The notes: generated by a model not told the origin, from the sequence alone. A stretch of 47,587 bases of DNA from Roseovarius sp. UBA6167 (GCA_002428225.1 DIUD01000070.1:1-47587); one strand, 5' to 3'; counted from the first letter of the stretch, positions 1 through 7,521 are shown. Numbers and translations are program-made.

Positions 1-53
1 ATGCCGCCGGTATCCCTATTGCGCCTCTGGACTTTTGATAGCCCCCCCCCGGC

Positions 54-87
54 GGGCAAGCCGAAGGAAAGGAGCCTCGGCCTGCCC
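54..87 (-). terminator. Hairpin downstream of the capsid gene
   Basis: Two 11-nt arms (54-64 and 77-87) pair with a single mismatch around a 12-nt loop. They lie 35 nt beyond the capsid stop codon. There is no clear T-run on the capsid strand, so this may be an attenuator or mRNA-stabilising hairpin rather than an intrinsic terminator. The other bases 1-121 show no gene; a run of ten C residues lies at 41-50. Confidence 0.35.
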
Positions 88-121
88 TAAGCGCGCGTTG
101 TTCCGCGCCGCGCGCTGTCTC

Positions 122-1375
122 TTAGCCTCTCACGCCGGTGATGGTGTGGAAGGCGGATGCGTGCTGCACCGCTACATCCGCGCGCAGGTGTGCTAGCATC
201 CCGTATTGCATCACGTCCGCGTAACGCTCGCGCAGGATTTCGATGCGGACTTCGGCGCGCATCCCGACCAGCAGGTGAGCAAAGTTGCCCGCGAAGATCG
301 TGCTTTCGTCCGTGCCTGCGCCACCGTCCACGGGGATTGAGGTGGTCGTGAGCATCGGCGTTTCCTCGATCACGCGCGGCGCGGCCAGCGGCTGCCCATC
401 AGATGCGGTCAGACCGGACATTGTGCCAGCATCCCGAGGGTGCATGATGATCGCATTCACCGGCCCGGCATTGGCGCTCAGGATGCCCGTGCGCGCAGCC
501 ACGAAAGGCGCGTAGGTGGTGAGCGCCGCGTTGTGTGCCGTGGTGCCGATGCCCGAGGTATTGGCGATGCCGCGCGGCTCTGGTGCGGTGCCGGTGCCCA
601 GAAGGGCCACGCGGTCGAGTTCCACCGCCAGCGCCGCCGCGAGGATGCGAGGCAGTTCCTGTTCGAGATTTAGCGAATCCTCGAAAAGTTCCCGGCTCAG
701 GCGTGTCAGGACGGCCAGCGATTTTGGCCTCATCGGCACGTTCCTGAAGGTCGGCTCCGATTCCGCGACCGATGCGTTTTCATCGCGCCATGCAGGCATC
801 GGATCGGCAGCCACCGCTGCGATGCTGTGGCTGTCCGAGGTCAACGGCACGATTTGCGCGCCAGCCCGGAACACAACAGACTCGGCGCGCAAGGCGTCGA
901 TCAGCTGGGCCGAAAGGATGCTCGGAACGGTGTACCCTCCAGCGCTGTCGGTCCCTTCGGAAAGGGCGCGGCGTTCCAGGTCGTTTGTCGCCCCGAGCAG
1001 CATCGAGCGCAGGAAACGGCCCGTTGAAAGCTGCGCCATTTCGTCATCGGGCTTGCGTGCCGCTGCCCATGCGACCATGCGCTCCTCTTTTCTCAGGGCA
1101 AAGGATTTCTCGCCGGGTGCGAGGATCATGCCATCGCCGCGAGCCTCGCGATTTTCACCCACCGGACGGCGCGGGTCCGGGGTGTTCTCTGCGGCGCGAT
1201 CTTCCGCGTCCGCGATCTGGTCGCGCAGTTCGTCAACGTCCAGAATCAGGGCGTTGAATTGCGCCTCGATCTTCCGGGCCTCCGCCTCGGGCGTCTGGTC
1301 GGTGATCTTCTGATACAGTTTGCGGGCGTCGCTCGCCTTCTTGCGATACTGCGATTTCAGTTCTTGAATGGTCAT
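122..1375 (-). CDS. Phage major capsid protein, HK97 family
   Basis: The 417-aa product has the HK97-fold capsid layout. A charged helical N-terminus (about residues 1-75, the scaffold-like delta region) is followed by a linker, then the capsid domain with the typical SEGTDSAGGYTVP entry, an RLSRELFEDS helix, LLGTGTAPEPRGI and a C-terminal beta-rich part. A longer reading frame extends upstream to 1549, but the ATG at 1375 has a good ribosome site (GAAGGA, about 8 nt away), so it is preferred. This is the last visible gene of the leftward-transcribed element. Portal, protease and terminase are not visible and, if present, lie beyond the left edge. It directly follows the replication module, which is unusual for a full tailed phage. 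Confidence 0.88.
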   Translation of the reverse strand: MTIQELKSQYRKKASDARKLYQKITDQTPEAEARKIEAQFNALILDVDELRDQIADAEDRAAENTPDPRRPVGENREARGDGMILAPGEKSFALRKEERMVAWAAARKPDDEMAQLSTGRFLRSMLLGATNDLERRALSEGTDSAGGYTVPSILSAQLIDALRAESVVFRAGAQIVPLTSDSHSIAAVAADPMPAWRDENASVAESEPTFRNVPMRPKSLAVLTRLSRELFEDSLNLEQELPRILAAALAVELDRVALLGTGTAPEPRGIANTSGIGTTAHNAALTTYAPFVAARTGILSANAGPVNAIIMHPRDAGTMSGLTASDGQPLAAPRVIEETPMLTTTSIPVDGGAGTDESTIFAGNFAHLLVGMRAEVRIEILRERYADVMQYGMLAHLRADVAVQHASAFHTITGVRG

Positions 1376-1631
1376 CTGTGTGTCCTTCGTCCTTGGGGCG
1401 CTCATATGAGAAAGCCGCCCCGGTTGTGGGGGTGGTGCTTTCTCCTTGCGCCTCTGGCGAAGGGTGGCCTGTCGAATTTGCGACGGCGTGCCCGGTATCG
1501 GGCAAATCACACTGGTAACATGATACCCCATTAGGTTCCGGCCTGTCAAGAAATTGCTGGCGCATTCGGAGCTTTCGGCGAAGGCGGGCGGCGCGAAAGT
1601 TCCGGCGGCGCTGTCGCTTGGTGTCTGTCAT
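1233..1631 (-). CDS. Small basic ORF coupled to the upstream gene (doubtful)
   Basis: An ATG at 1631 overlaps the stop of the preceding small gene in a TGATG arrangement, a typical signature of translational coupling. The 132-aa product starts with a very Arg-rich stretch (MTDTKRQRRRNFRAARLRRK) and then becomes low in complexity. The frame overlaps the first 143 nt of the capsid gene in another frame, which argues that only the first ~85 residues matter or that the ORF is spurious. No family is recognised. Confidence 0.3.
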   Translation of the reverse strand: MTDTKRQRRRNFRAARLRRKLRMRQQFLDRPEPNGVSCYQCDLPDTGHAVANSTGHPSPEAQGESTTPTTGAAFSYERPKDEGHTDDHSRTEIAVSQEGERRPQTVSEDHRPDARGGGPEDRGAIQRPDSGR

Positions 1632-1882
1632 CAATGCGCCGCCCCGGTCGCGGCCTCGATCATGTCCGCGAGGCGGCGAAGCTGGCGCGCCGTCGCGGCG
1701 TCTCCCTCAAGAAGCTGCATCATCTGCTTCCCAGCCACGAGGTGAGCGGCGGCGCAGAAGCGAGCGCGCAGCGGGCCTTCGGGCAGGTTCTGGATGCGGT
1801 CGATGCGAGCCTGCACCGCCTGCGCGGCGGCCCCGTGTTCCTCGTCGCGGATGATCGCGGTCAGGGTGTCTTGTTCGGTCAC
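1631..1882 (-). CDS. Small phage-element protein of unknown function
   Basis: This 83-aa acidic, mostly helical protein is not recognised. The GTG at 1882 is chosen as start because AAAGGA lies 8 nt upstream; an in-frame ATG at 1909 has no such site. It lies between the RepA-like ATPase (58-nt gap) and the capsid gene and is on the same strand, so it probably belongs to the same transcript. Its position just before the capsid would suit a small head-assembly or regulatory protein, but nothing in the sequence proves that. Confidence 0.55.
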   Translation of the reverse strand: MTEQDTLTAIIRDEEHGAAAQAVQARIDRIQNLPEGPLRARFCAAAHLVAGKQMMQLLEGDAATARQLRRLADMIEAATGAAH

Positions 1883-1940
1883 GTCATTTCCTTTCTGTGA
1901 TATTTCCATTCACTGGATCAGGCCTTTTCCAAGATTGATT

Positions 1941-3251
1941 TCATGCCCAAGCGTCTGGGTTTGTCACGTCGTCGGCTGCGTGCACCCAGCCGTCGGCGGC
2001 GGGTGCAACGCTCGGGGTATAAGGGGTATGTGTCGCACCCTCGTTGACCGGGCGTTGGCGGGGGGTTGTACCGGGCGTTGGATTTAGTGTTGCACCGGGG
2101 GTCGCACCCTCGGATTTCACGATATGCGAGCGGGCTTTCGCGCCCTTTCCATGGCTGGCGATTACGATCATGCCGCGCCCGAAAAGCGACTCCATGGCGG
2201 ATTTCAGCGCCCGCTTTGTGCAGCCCTCGGCCTCGGGGTGGCCAGCGAATTGAGACGGCGCGTATGTCGGCCCAGGGCTGGCCGAGACGTATCGCCCTTG
2301 CGCGGTCAGGGCATCCAGCAGCTTGAGAAACACCCGCTCGCCCTTGGCCCCTGCCGCCCGCGCATCAAGGCCCGTGGGCTGCGCCTCTGCCACGAAAACG
2401 CCGGATTGCCACTTGAGGCTGATCTCGCCGCCCGTGCGCCCGTAGTTGGCCTTCTTGGTGGATAGCACCCGCGCATCTGGATCAGGCTCGAATCCGTTGT
2501 CGGTGATCCGCGACAGGTATAGTCGCGACCGGACGGAGTTATGCCAAGCCGTCGATCCACTCGTGCCGCTGCCAGAGTTCAGGCCGCTCAGCGATGGGTG
2601 GCTCAGTAGCAGGACGGCACATTTCTGCCGCAGGGCAAGCCCGCGCAGGATACCCACGAATTGCCGCACTTTGGCCCGGTCGTTTTCGCTTGCCGGATAC
2701 ACGTCGGCCAACGTGTCGAGCACGATCAGCGCAGGGGCTTCCTCAGCCGCCCGCTTGTCCAGTTCCTCGAAAAGCGCCGAGCGCACAAGCGCGGTATGGC
2801 CGTCGGTTGCCAGAAGCGCATCCTCGCCCGCCAGCGACCTCATTGTAAGGCCCGACAGGTCGTTATAGCCCCGTCCCTCGGCCCGCAGAATGTCATCGAG
2901 GCGGCGGTGAAGTTCGTCGTCGTCATCCTCGGCGCTCAAGAAGATCGCGCGCCCGGTGTTCACCGTCCTGCCGATCCATGCCGTTTGCGCCGCGACGGCG
3001 ACCGCCAGCTGAAGCGCCAGGAGCGATTTTCCGGTGCCGCCGTCCCCGCTGAATAGCGTCACGGTCTTCCGTGGCACCAGCCCGTGCACCAGCCACTCAC
3101 GGGGCGGCACGGGCCTGCCCTCTAGCGCGGAGGCGCTGTAGAAGGCCGACTCGCGATCCGGCGCGGGCCGAATGATCGTCGGGCCGCGTCGTGCTGGCGG
3201 CTGGCACTCGTCCTCGTATGCGCTCAAAGGCGGCAGCGATTGAAAGGTCAT
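1941..3251 (-). CDS. RepA-like AAA/RecA-fold ATPase (replicative helicase-like)
   Basis: The 436-aa protein has a RecA-type P-loop core. Walker A GDGGTGKS lies at about 69-76, a FLSAEDDDDE acidic motif at about 104, Walker B LIVLDT at about 175 and an LLLSHPS motif at about 214. This matches the hexameric RepA/DnaB-like ATPases of plasmids and phages, which unwind DNA at an origin. A putative winged-helix region follows (about 310-375), then a Thr/Pro/Gly-rich repetitive tail. The ATG at 3251 overlaps the stop of the topoisomerase-like gene (ATGA), so the two are translationally coupled. The DNA encoding the tail contains iteron-like repeats at 2032-2112. It is probably the replication ATPase of the element; whether it is a helicase or a recombination ATPase cannot be settled here. 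Confidence 0.8.
   Translation of the reverse strand: MTFQSLPPLSAYEDECQPPARRGPTIIRPAPDRESAFYSASALEGRPVPPREWLVHGLVPRKTVTLFSGDGGTGKSLLALQLAVAVAAQTAWIGRTVNTGRAIFLSAEDDDDELHRRLDDILRAEGRGYNDLSGLTMRSLAGEDALLATDGHTALVRSALFEELDKRAAEEAPALIVLDTLADVYPASENDRAKVRQFVGILRGLALRQKCAVLLLSHPSLSGLNSGSGTSGSTAWHNSVRSRLYLSRITDNGFEPDPDARVLSTKKANYGRTGGEISLKWQSGVFVAEAQPTGLDARAAGAKGERVFLKLLDALTAQGRYVSASPGPTYAPSQFAGHPEAEGCTKRALKSAMESLFGRGMIVIASHGKGAKARSHIVKSEGATPGATLNPTPGTTPRQRPVNEGATHTPYTPSVAPAADGWVHAADDVTNPDAWA
2032..2112. repeat. Iteron-like repeat cluster in the 3' end of the RepA-like gene
   Basis: The motif TTGnACCGGG (first copy TTGACCGGG, without the extra base) occurs three times, at 2045, 2066 and 2090. It is spaced about two helical turns apart and flanked by two exact copies of GTCGCACCCTCG (2032-2043 and 2101-2112). 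Direct repeats at this spacing are typical of initiator-binding iterons. The same DNA encodes a Thr/Pro-rich protein tail, so low-complexity coding is an alternative explanation. Confidence 0.35.
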
Positions 3252-4528
3252 TCCAGCGCCTCCTTGCCCTGCCAGCGACGGTATGCGGCGATCTGGTCCA
3301 GGTATCCGCGCGCCGACGAAAACAGCGGCTCGGGCGCAGGTGGGCGCTCGGTCATGGGTGGCGTGCAGAAATTCGGCACGTCCGATTCGGCGAGGTGGTC
3401 AGAGATTCTCCCGAAAACCGCCTCGGCCCGCTCCTGCCACTTGCTGAAATTCTGCACCAAATCGTCGTAACCGGCCCGCAGGTCGTCTATCGCGTCGGCG
3501 TGCTTGTCGTGGACCCTCCCGGTGATCTCGTCGAGCGCGGCCTGGTGCTCGCCCGCCGCCTCGTTGAAACGGCGCTTGTGGTCCGGGTCGAGGTAACGCT
3601 CGATCCCCGCGGCGACGACGCGCGCGAGCTCACCCGGATAAAGGGCTTCGAGCGCGTCAAGCTCCGTCGCGCCCGCGCCAAACCGTGCCTCGAAGGCCGC
3701 GCCGCGCCGCTCGCTCTCCTTGATCGGTGTTCGGGGCAGGCGGTAGTCGCGGCATTGCGACTCGGTGAGCACCAGCGGGTCAAGCGTCACGTCAAGGGCC
3801 TCTCCTGTCTGGTCGAGGGCGTATTCGATCTTGCGCGCCACGGCGACGGGCATTGATCGGCCCGCCGGGTCGAAGTCGCTGACGTAAAGAATGCGAGCCG
3901 GTGTCCCGGCAGCCCTTGCCCGCTCCACGAAATTGCGCGTCGCGGTGAGGCTCATTTCTCCGGTCCCCGTGACCAGGTTGGCCCCGTATTTGCGGGCCAG
4001 CGGTAGCAAAATATCGTTCATGGTCGTCTTCTCGGCCCATATTTCGACGAGCACCGGCGGCCCGTATTGCAAGCCCTCGAAAGCGATACGCGGTGGCTCT
4101 GGGAAGTCCCCGTCCAGCCCGTAAATGTGGCCACCGGCGAGCGTCGGATACCCATCTCGCAGCGGCGCGAAGTGCTCAATAGGCGGTGGCGCCTTCCGGT
4201 CAACAAAAGCATCGGCGGGCACAAGATCGAGGTAGCGCGCATCGCGGGCGGCGTTGACCAGTAAGGCCCAACAGCACGAAGTGTTGAGATACATCCCCCG
4301 GCCATCCGGGCGCGCGACCGGCGACTCGGCGCTCACGATTCGATAGTGAATCCTCCGGATATGGACGCCTTGCCCAAAGCCGAATTGCACCCAAAGGTCA
4401 GCGAACCATTCGGCGTTTCGCTGGCGGGCGGGTTGATGGGCCGTAAAGGGGTCGTTTTGTGGCGACAGGGCGATCAGATCGGCTTGCCGAACACCGCTCA
4501 GCTTGGCCAGGCTTGCGAGATCATTCAT
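3248..4528 (-). CDS. Topoisomerase VI subunit A / Spo11-like TOPRIM protein (Mini-A-like)
   Basis: The 426-aa product resembles the type IIB topoisomerase A subunit. A winged-helix-like N-terminal region contains HIRRIHYRIV (56-65), where Tyr62 fits the position of the DNA-cleaving tyrosine in the family motif. A TOPRIM domain follows with the glutamate in WAEKTT (Glu166), TGTGEMSLTATRNF (177-190) and the metal-binding DFDPAG (208-213). The segment LTESQCRDYRLPRTPIK is also typical of phage members. The last 100 residues look helical. No B subunit (GHKL ATPase) is seen nearby, as in the stand-alone Mini-A proteins reported from mobile elements. The ATG at 4528 overlaps the ParB-like gene stop (ATGA), and the gene's own end overlaps the RepA-like start. 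A role in replication or recombination of the element is inferred. Confidence 0.72.
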   Translation of the reverse strand: MNDLASLAKLSGVRQADLIALSPQNDPFTAHQPARQRNAEWFADLWVQFGFGQGVHIRRIHYRIVSAESPVARPDGRGMYLNTSCCWALLVNAARDARYLDLVPADAFVDRKAPPPIEHFAPLRDGYPTLAGGHIYGLDGDFPEPPRIAFEGLQYGPPVLVEIWAEKTTMNDILLPLARKYGANLVTGTGEMSLTATRNFVERARAAGTPARILYVSDFDPAGRSMPVAVARKIEYALDQTGEALDVTLDPLVLTESQCRDYRLPRTPIKESERRGAAFEARFGAGATELDALEALYPGELARVVAAGIERYLDPDHKRRFNEAAGEHQAALDEITGRVHDKHADAIDDLRAGYDDLVQNFSKWQERAEAVFGRISDHLAESDVPNFCTPPMTERPPAPEPLFSSARGYLDQIAAYRRWQGKEALE

Positions 4529-5142
4529 TTCGTCACCCCCCACCCTCTCCGCGCCACCTCGGCCAGGATCGCGTCATCCGGCAGCCCGGCGAGCACGCGC
4601 GCGGTCAGGTCCGCTTTCGGCCTGCCCGCTGGCACGCGGCGGGTCGCCTCGGTCCCGTGCTTGGTGGTGAATTTGCGCTCAATGGGGGCGTCCCCATTGA
4701 CGTCCCCACCAGCGATCGCGCGCCGCAGCTTTCCGACCGTCTTGTGGTCCGTGGCGGTGCGCCGCGCGATCTCGCGGTCGGACCATTGCCGCCATTCCGG
4801 GTCGTTGAGGAGGGCGGCAATGGCCTGCCGTTTGTCTTCACGGGTCCGGCGCAGCCCGTGCGAGGCATTGGCCCCGGCGGCGTGCAGCATGGCATCGCGC
4901 CGGTCGCCCTCGCGCACGTCGGCGTTGATCGTCTCGCGCCCGGCCTGCTTGTGCGCCTCAAGGCGGTGAAACCCGTCTGCCAGCCAGTGCACGCCCTCGT
5001 CGTCAAGGAATACCGTCACCGGCGGGAATGTTGCCCCCTCGGCCAGCGCGGCGGCATACTCGGCAACCGCCGCCGCCGATCCCGCCGCGCGTAGCTGGCA
5101 CGCCTCGTCGGCCCGAATTTCCGTGATTGAAATTGTTGTCAT
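4525..5142 (-). CDS. ParB/Srx-fold DNA-binding protein of a mobile element
   Basis: The 205-aa product carries an N-terminal ParB-like nuclease/partition domain. The diagnostic box DGFHRLEAHK lies at about 56-65 after FPPVTVFLDDEG. A helix-turn-helix region follows (SDREIARRTATDHKTVGKLRR, about 123-144). Such stand-alone proteins occur widely in prophages and conjugative elements, acting as regulators or partition-like DNA binders rather than as true ParB with a ParA partner; no parA is seen here. The start at 5142 gives the methionine directly before the conserved N-terminus; an upstream extension to 5376 runs through the excisionase region and is rejected. It begins the coupled block ParB-like / topoisomerase-like / RepA-like. 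Confidence 0.75.
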   Translation of the reverse strand: MTTISITEIRADEACQLRAAGSAAAVAEYAAALAEGATFPPVTVFLDDEGVHWLADGFHRLEAHKQAGRETINADVREGDRRDAMLHAAGANASHGLRRTREDKRQAIAALLNDPEWRQWSDREIARRTATDHKTVGKLRRAIAGGDVNGDAPIERKFTTKHGTEATRRVPAGRPKADLTARVLAGLPDDAILAEVARRGWGVTK

Positions 5143-5157
5143 TTTCGGCCTCGTGTC

Positions 5158-5186
5158 TTGCCCGAGGCGCGCAACCGCGTTATGGT
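5158..5186 (+). promoter_or_regulatory. Sigma70-like promoter of a candidate small RNA (copy 1)
   Basis: The -35 box TTGCCC (5158-5163) is followed after exactly 17 bp by TATGGT (5181-5186). It points rightward, away from the ParB-like gene and towards a hairpin-terminator unit. The second element carries the same arrangement at 9480-9508 with a perfect TATAAT. Confidence 0.5.
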
Positions 5187-5192
5187 ATTTCC

Positions 5193-5250
5193 AGTGCCTG
5201 CCAGCATTGAAAATTCCTCCCCGTCCGCGCAACAGCGGGCGGGTTTGCTT
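5193..5250 (+). ncRNA. Candidate small RNA between the parB-like and xis-like genes (copy 1)
   Basis: Starting 7 nt after the -10 box there is a hairpin with arms AGTGC and GCATT (5193-5197, 5204-5208; loop CTGCCA). A single-stranded linker containing ATTCCTCC follows. Then comes a 9-bp terminator stem (5220-5228 with 5235-5243, one G-T pair) and TTTGCTT. The predicted transcript is about 58 nt long and ends on the stop codon of the convergent excisionase-like gene. The linker is complementary to ribosome-binding sites, which suggests, but does not prove, a trans- or cis-acting translational regulator. A diverged copy with the same layout lies at 9513-9574. Confidence 0.5.
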
Positions 5251-5491
5251 ATGCGGATTTTCGAACGGGATTCGGCGTCGTGATGCGGCGCTCCATGAAG
5301 GCGCGGGCATCCTCGATCCGGTATAGTTTGCGCCCGCCGATGTATAGGAATGGCAGGCCATCCGCCTGCGCCTCATAGCGCGCGATGGTGCGCTCGTGGC
5401 AATTCCATTCTGCGGCCAGTTCGGCGCGCGTGACGTATCCGGCCAGCAGACCGCGCGCGGCGGTCTCGGGCTTTGTTGCTGTGGTGGTCAT
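5249..5491 (-). CDS. Excisionase-like / AlpA-like MerR-fold DNA-binding protein
   Basis: The 80-aa protein has the layout of HTH_17/AlpA-type excisionases. The helix-turn-helix YVTRAELAAEWNCHERTIARYE is followed by the wing FLYIGGRKLYRIEDARAFMERR. These proteins bend DNA at attachment sites or activate the integrase gene. The ATG at 5491 has GAAGGA about 8 nt upstream and is preferred to an upstream extension. It lies between the integrase block and the ParB-like gene on the same strand. A broken copy (3' part only, about 85% identical by eye) is present at 9573-9697. Confidence 0.82.
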   Translation of the reverse strand: MTTTATKPETAARGLLAGYVTRAELAAEWNCHERTIARYEAQADGLPFLYIGGRKLYRIEDARAFMERRITTPNPVRKSA

Positions 5492-5572
5492 CGGGTTGCA
5501 TCCTTCTGCAAAGTGAAGTGATGCAGCCCAATATTCACACATTTACGGTTGTGTCCAAAGATGCCTATGGCG

Positions 5573-6232
5573 TTAATCGGCCTGTTTCTTGCCTATTCGC
5601 GTTCGGAATTCCTGCGCCTGCTTTTTTGCACTGGCCTTGATGCCAAGTGCCGCGAACACCACGCGCAAGGTTTCGATCCAATCCCCGTATTCACCTTCTT
5701 CGTCAGCGATCCGCGTCGGCCTCTTACCTGTGATCTGCTCAAACGCGGCGGCGCTCGCCTGCGTGACCTCGACCGGCTCGACACGCGGTTTAGCGCCCGG
5801 ATTCTTTTGTGGCAGACCTTCCAGCCGGGCGCGCGCAGGGCTTGACGCTTCATGGGCGCGCTGTAGCGGTTCCAGCAGATCGCGGGCGATCAGACCTTCA
5901 CGCGATAAGGCGGTCACTGCCGGGCCATGCATCCCGTCGATCAGATCGGCCAGCTTGGCGGTCAGCTTCTGAAATTCCGCCAGTTCTTTTTCGCTCCGGC
6001 GCGCTGATGCCAGCAGATTGCCGGGCCGCTCCTCAAAGCGACCGAATTCCGATGCGGCGTATATCTGCGCTGCGGCGTGCTCGATCAGATCGGCGGGCGG
6101 GTCATAGGGTGCCAGCGCCGCGCCAAGTGCATCAGCGATCTTGCGCGGCACTGACTCGGCCACCGGCCATCCGTCTGCGGTAAATGCCGTGTGCGTGTTT
6201 GCGGCGCAGTATTCTTCAAACCAGCCCGTCAC
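5573..6232 (-). CDS. Unknown protein translationally coupled to the integrase
   Basis: The 219-aa soluble protein is not assigned to a family. The first ~80 residues look globular (WFEEYCAANTHTAFTADGWPV near the N-terminus). The middle is a long helical, probably coiled-coil stretch (about 75-130), and the C-terminal third is basic (KASAKKQAQEFRTRIGKKQ). The GTG at 6232 overlaps the integrase stop as GTGA, so the protein is made with the integrase. This conserved-looking placement suggests a role in integration, excision or element control, but that is inference from position only. Confidence 0.7.
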   Translation of the reverse strand: MTGWFEEYCAANTHTAFTADGWPVAESVPRKIADALGAALAPYDPPADLIEHAAAQIYAASEFGRFEERPGNLLASARRSEKELAEFQKLTAKLADLIDGMHGPAVTALSREGLIARDLLEPLQRAHEASSPARARLEGLPQKNPGAKPRVEPVEVTQASAAAFEQITGKRPTRIADEEGEYGDWIETLRVVFAALGIKASAKKQAQEFRTRIGKKQAD

Positions 6233-7443
6233 CGGCCCGACCTTTTCATGTCGATGACCTCTGCGCCCGCAACGCCCGACACAAGCGCGGCGGCGCGCTC
6301 TGTGGCCTGCCGTAGCGGATCGTCCATCAAGTGCGCATAGCGGGCCGTTGTGGCGGGTTGTGAGTGCCCCAGCAGCGCGCCGATGATCGGCAGGGAAAGC
6401 CCCGCCGATGCCAGCACGCTTGCATATGTGTGGCGCAGATCGTGCATTCTGACCGTCTTGTTGCCGTCACCGTCCACCAGCCCAGCGGCGGCGCATATGT
6501 TCTCCCATTGCTTTTTTACCTCTTGCCGACGCTGCCCCTCGATCTGGCCCGGAAAGACGAATTCGCCATCACGGTCGATCCCGTCCAGCAGCGCCACCGC
6601 CGCCGCCGATAAGGGCACGCGGTGTTCGGTCTTTTGCTTTGTGGTCGATCCGGGCTTGATCCATATCCCGGCGGTCAGGTCGAATTGCGACCAGCGCGCC
6701 GATAGGGCCTCGCCCTTCCGGCAGCCGGTGAGCAGCATGAGGCGAAACACGTTCGCGGCCTGTTGATCGGGCAGATCGCGCAAGGCGTCGGTCAGGGCTT
6801 TGATTTCGGTCTGAGATAGATACCGGGTGCGCTTGGTTTCCTGATTTCGCTCAATGCCGCGCGCGGGATTGTCTGACCGCCAGCCCCAGCGAACGGCCAG
6901 CCCCAGCATCCGCGAGATAACCGAAAGATCGCGGTTTGCCATTGTGGGCGCGGTGCGGCTCAGGGTCCGGTGATACGCCTCTATATCCGCGTGCTTCAAA
7001 TCCTCGACCTTGTGGTGTTTGAAGTGTTCGCGGATGCCCTTGCGCCGGGCGCTGCCGTGAATTGACTGCCGGTATTGCTTTTGCGTTGCCGGGCGCAGGC
7101 GTGGCAAGTGATCCTCTTGGAATCGGTCGCATAGGTCCGCGACCGTGCGGGCGTTCCGGGCTTCCTCCAATTCCGCAAGCGGATCATGCCCTAGGCGGAT
7201 TTTCGCCTTCATGTCTGCGGCGAATTTCCGGGCCGCTGTCGCCTTCCATTCCGTCGCGCTGCCGATGGTGTAGCGCCGTTCCCGGCCCGCGATGCGATAG
7301 TTCAGGATATAGGCTTTCGCGCCGCTCTTTGTGACGCGAACACCAAAGCCCGACACGTCGCTGTCATAGGTGATCTTTGCGCCTCGATCCGGCGCGGGCA
7401 ATTCCTTCACCAGCTTGTCGCCCAGGCGTTGAGATTTATTCAT
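6229..7443 (-). CDS. int: Tyrosine recombinase integrase of the tRNA-Asn element
   Basis: The 404-aa site-specific integrase has three parts. The N-terminal arm-binding domain of the DUF4102 type includes SGFGVRVTKSGAKAYILNYR at 31-50, a SAM-like core-binding domain covers about 100-190, and the C-terminal catalytic domain follows. Catalytic residues visible are Arg242 (TGCRKGE), a Lys near 269-271, His334 and Arg337 (HDLRHTY), His360 (LLGHSQ) and the nucleophile Tyr369 (TARYAHL). The ATG at 7443 has GAGG six bases upstream, so the ten-residue longer form is rejected. It faces away from the tRNA-Asn fragment at 7624-7671 with candidate arm sites between them, the usual layout of a tRNA-integrating element. 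It looks intact and likely active. Confidence 0.93.
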   Translation of the reverse strand: MNKSQRLGDKLVKELPAPDRGAKITYDSDVSGFGVRVTKSGAKAYILNYRIAGRERRYTIGSATEWKATAARKFAADMKAKIRLGHDPLAELEEARNARTVADLCDRFQEDHLPRLRPATQKQYRQSIHGSARRKGIREHFKHHKVEDLKHADIEAYHRTLSRTAPTMANRDLSVISRMLGLAVRWGWRSDNPARGIERNQETKRTRYLSQTEIKALTDALRDLPDQQAANVFRLMLLTGCRKGEALSARWSQFDLTAGIWIKPGSTTKQKTEHRVPLSAAAVALLDGIDRDGEFVFPGQIEGQRRQEVKKQWENICAAAGLVDGDGNKTVRMHDLRHTYASVLASAGLSLPIIGALLGHSQPATTARYAHLMDDPLRQATERAAALVSGVAGAEVIDMKRSGR

Positions 7444-7463
7444 TTGGTCCTCGCATACGATCT

Positions 7464-7521
7464 GTGTCCGCACTGTGTCCGTAAAATTATGTGTAGTCAG
7501 TATGTGAGCCGTGTCCGCACT
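7464..7521. repeat. Direct repeats between int and att: candidate integrase arm sites
   Basis: GTGTCCGCACT occurs at 7464-7474 and 7511-7521, with a further GTGTCCG at 7475-7481. They lie just upstream of the integrase start and about 100-160 bp from the tRNA-derived core. Short direct repeats here are expected for arm-type binding sites. They could also serve as integrase autoregulatory operators. Confidence 0.4.

Noticed and set aside
3487..3783. 98-codon leftward frame inside the topoisomerase-like gene
   Set aside because: Same strand, other frame, Ser/Arg-rich with no features; shadow of the real gene.
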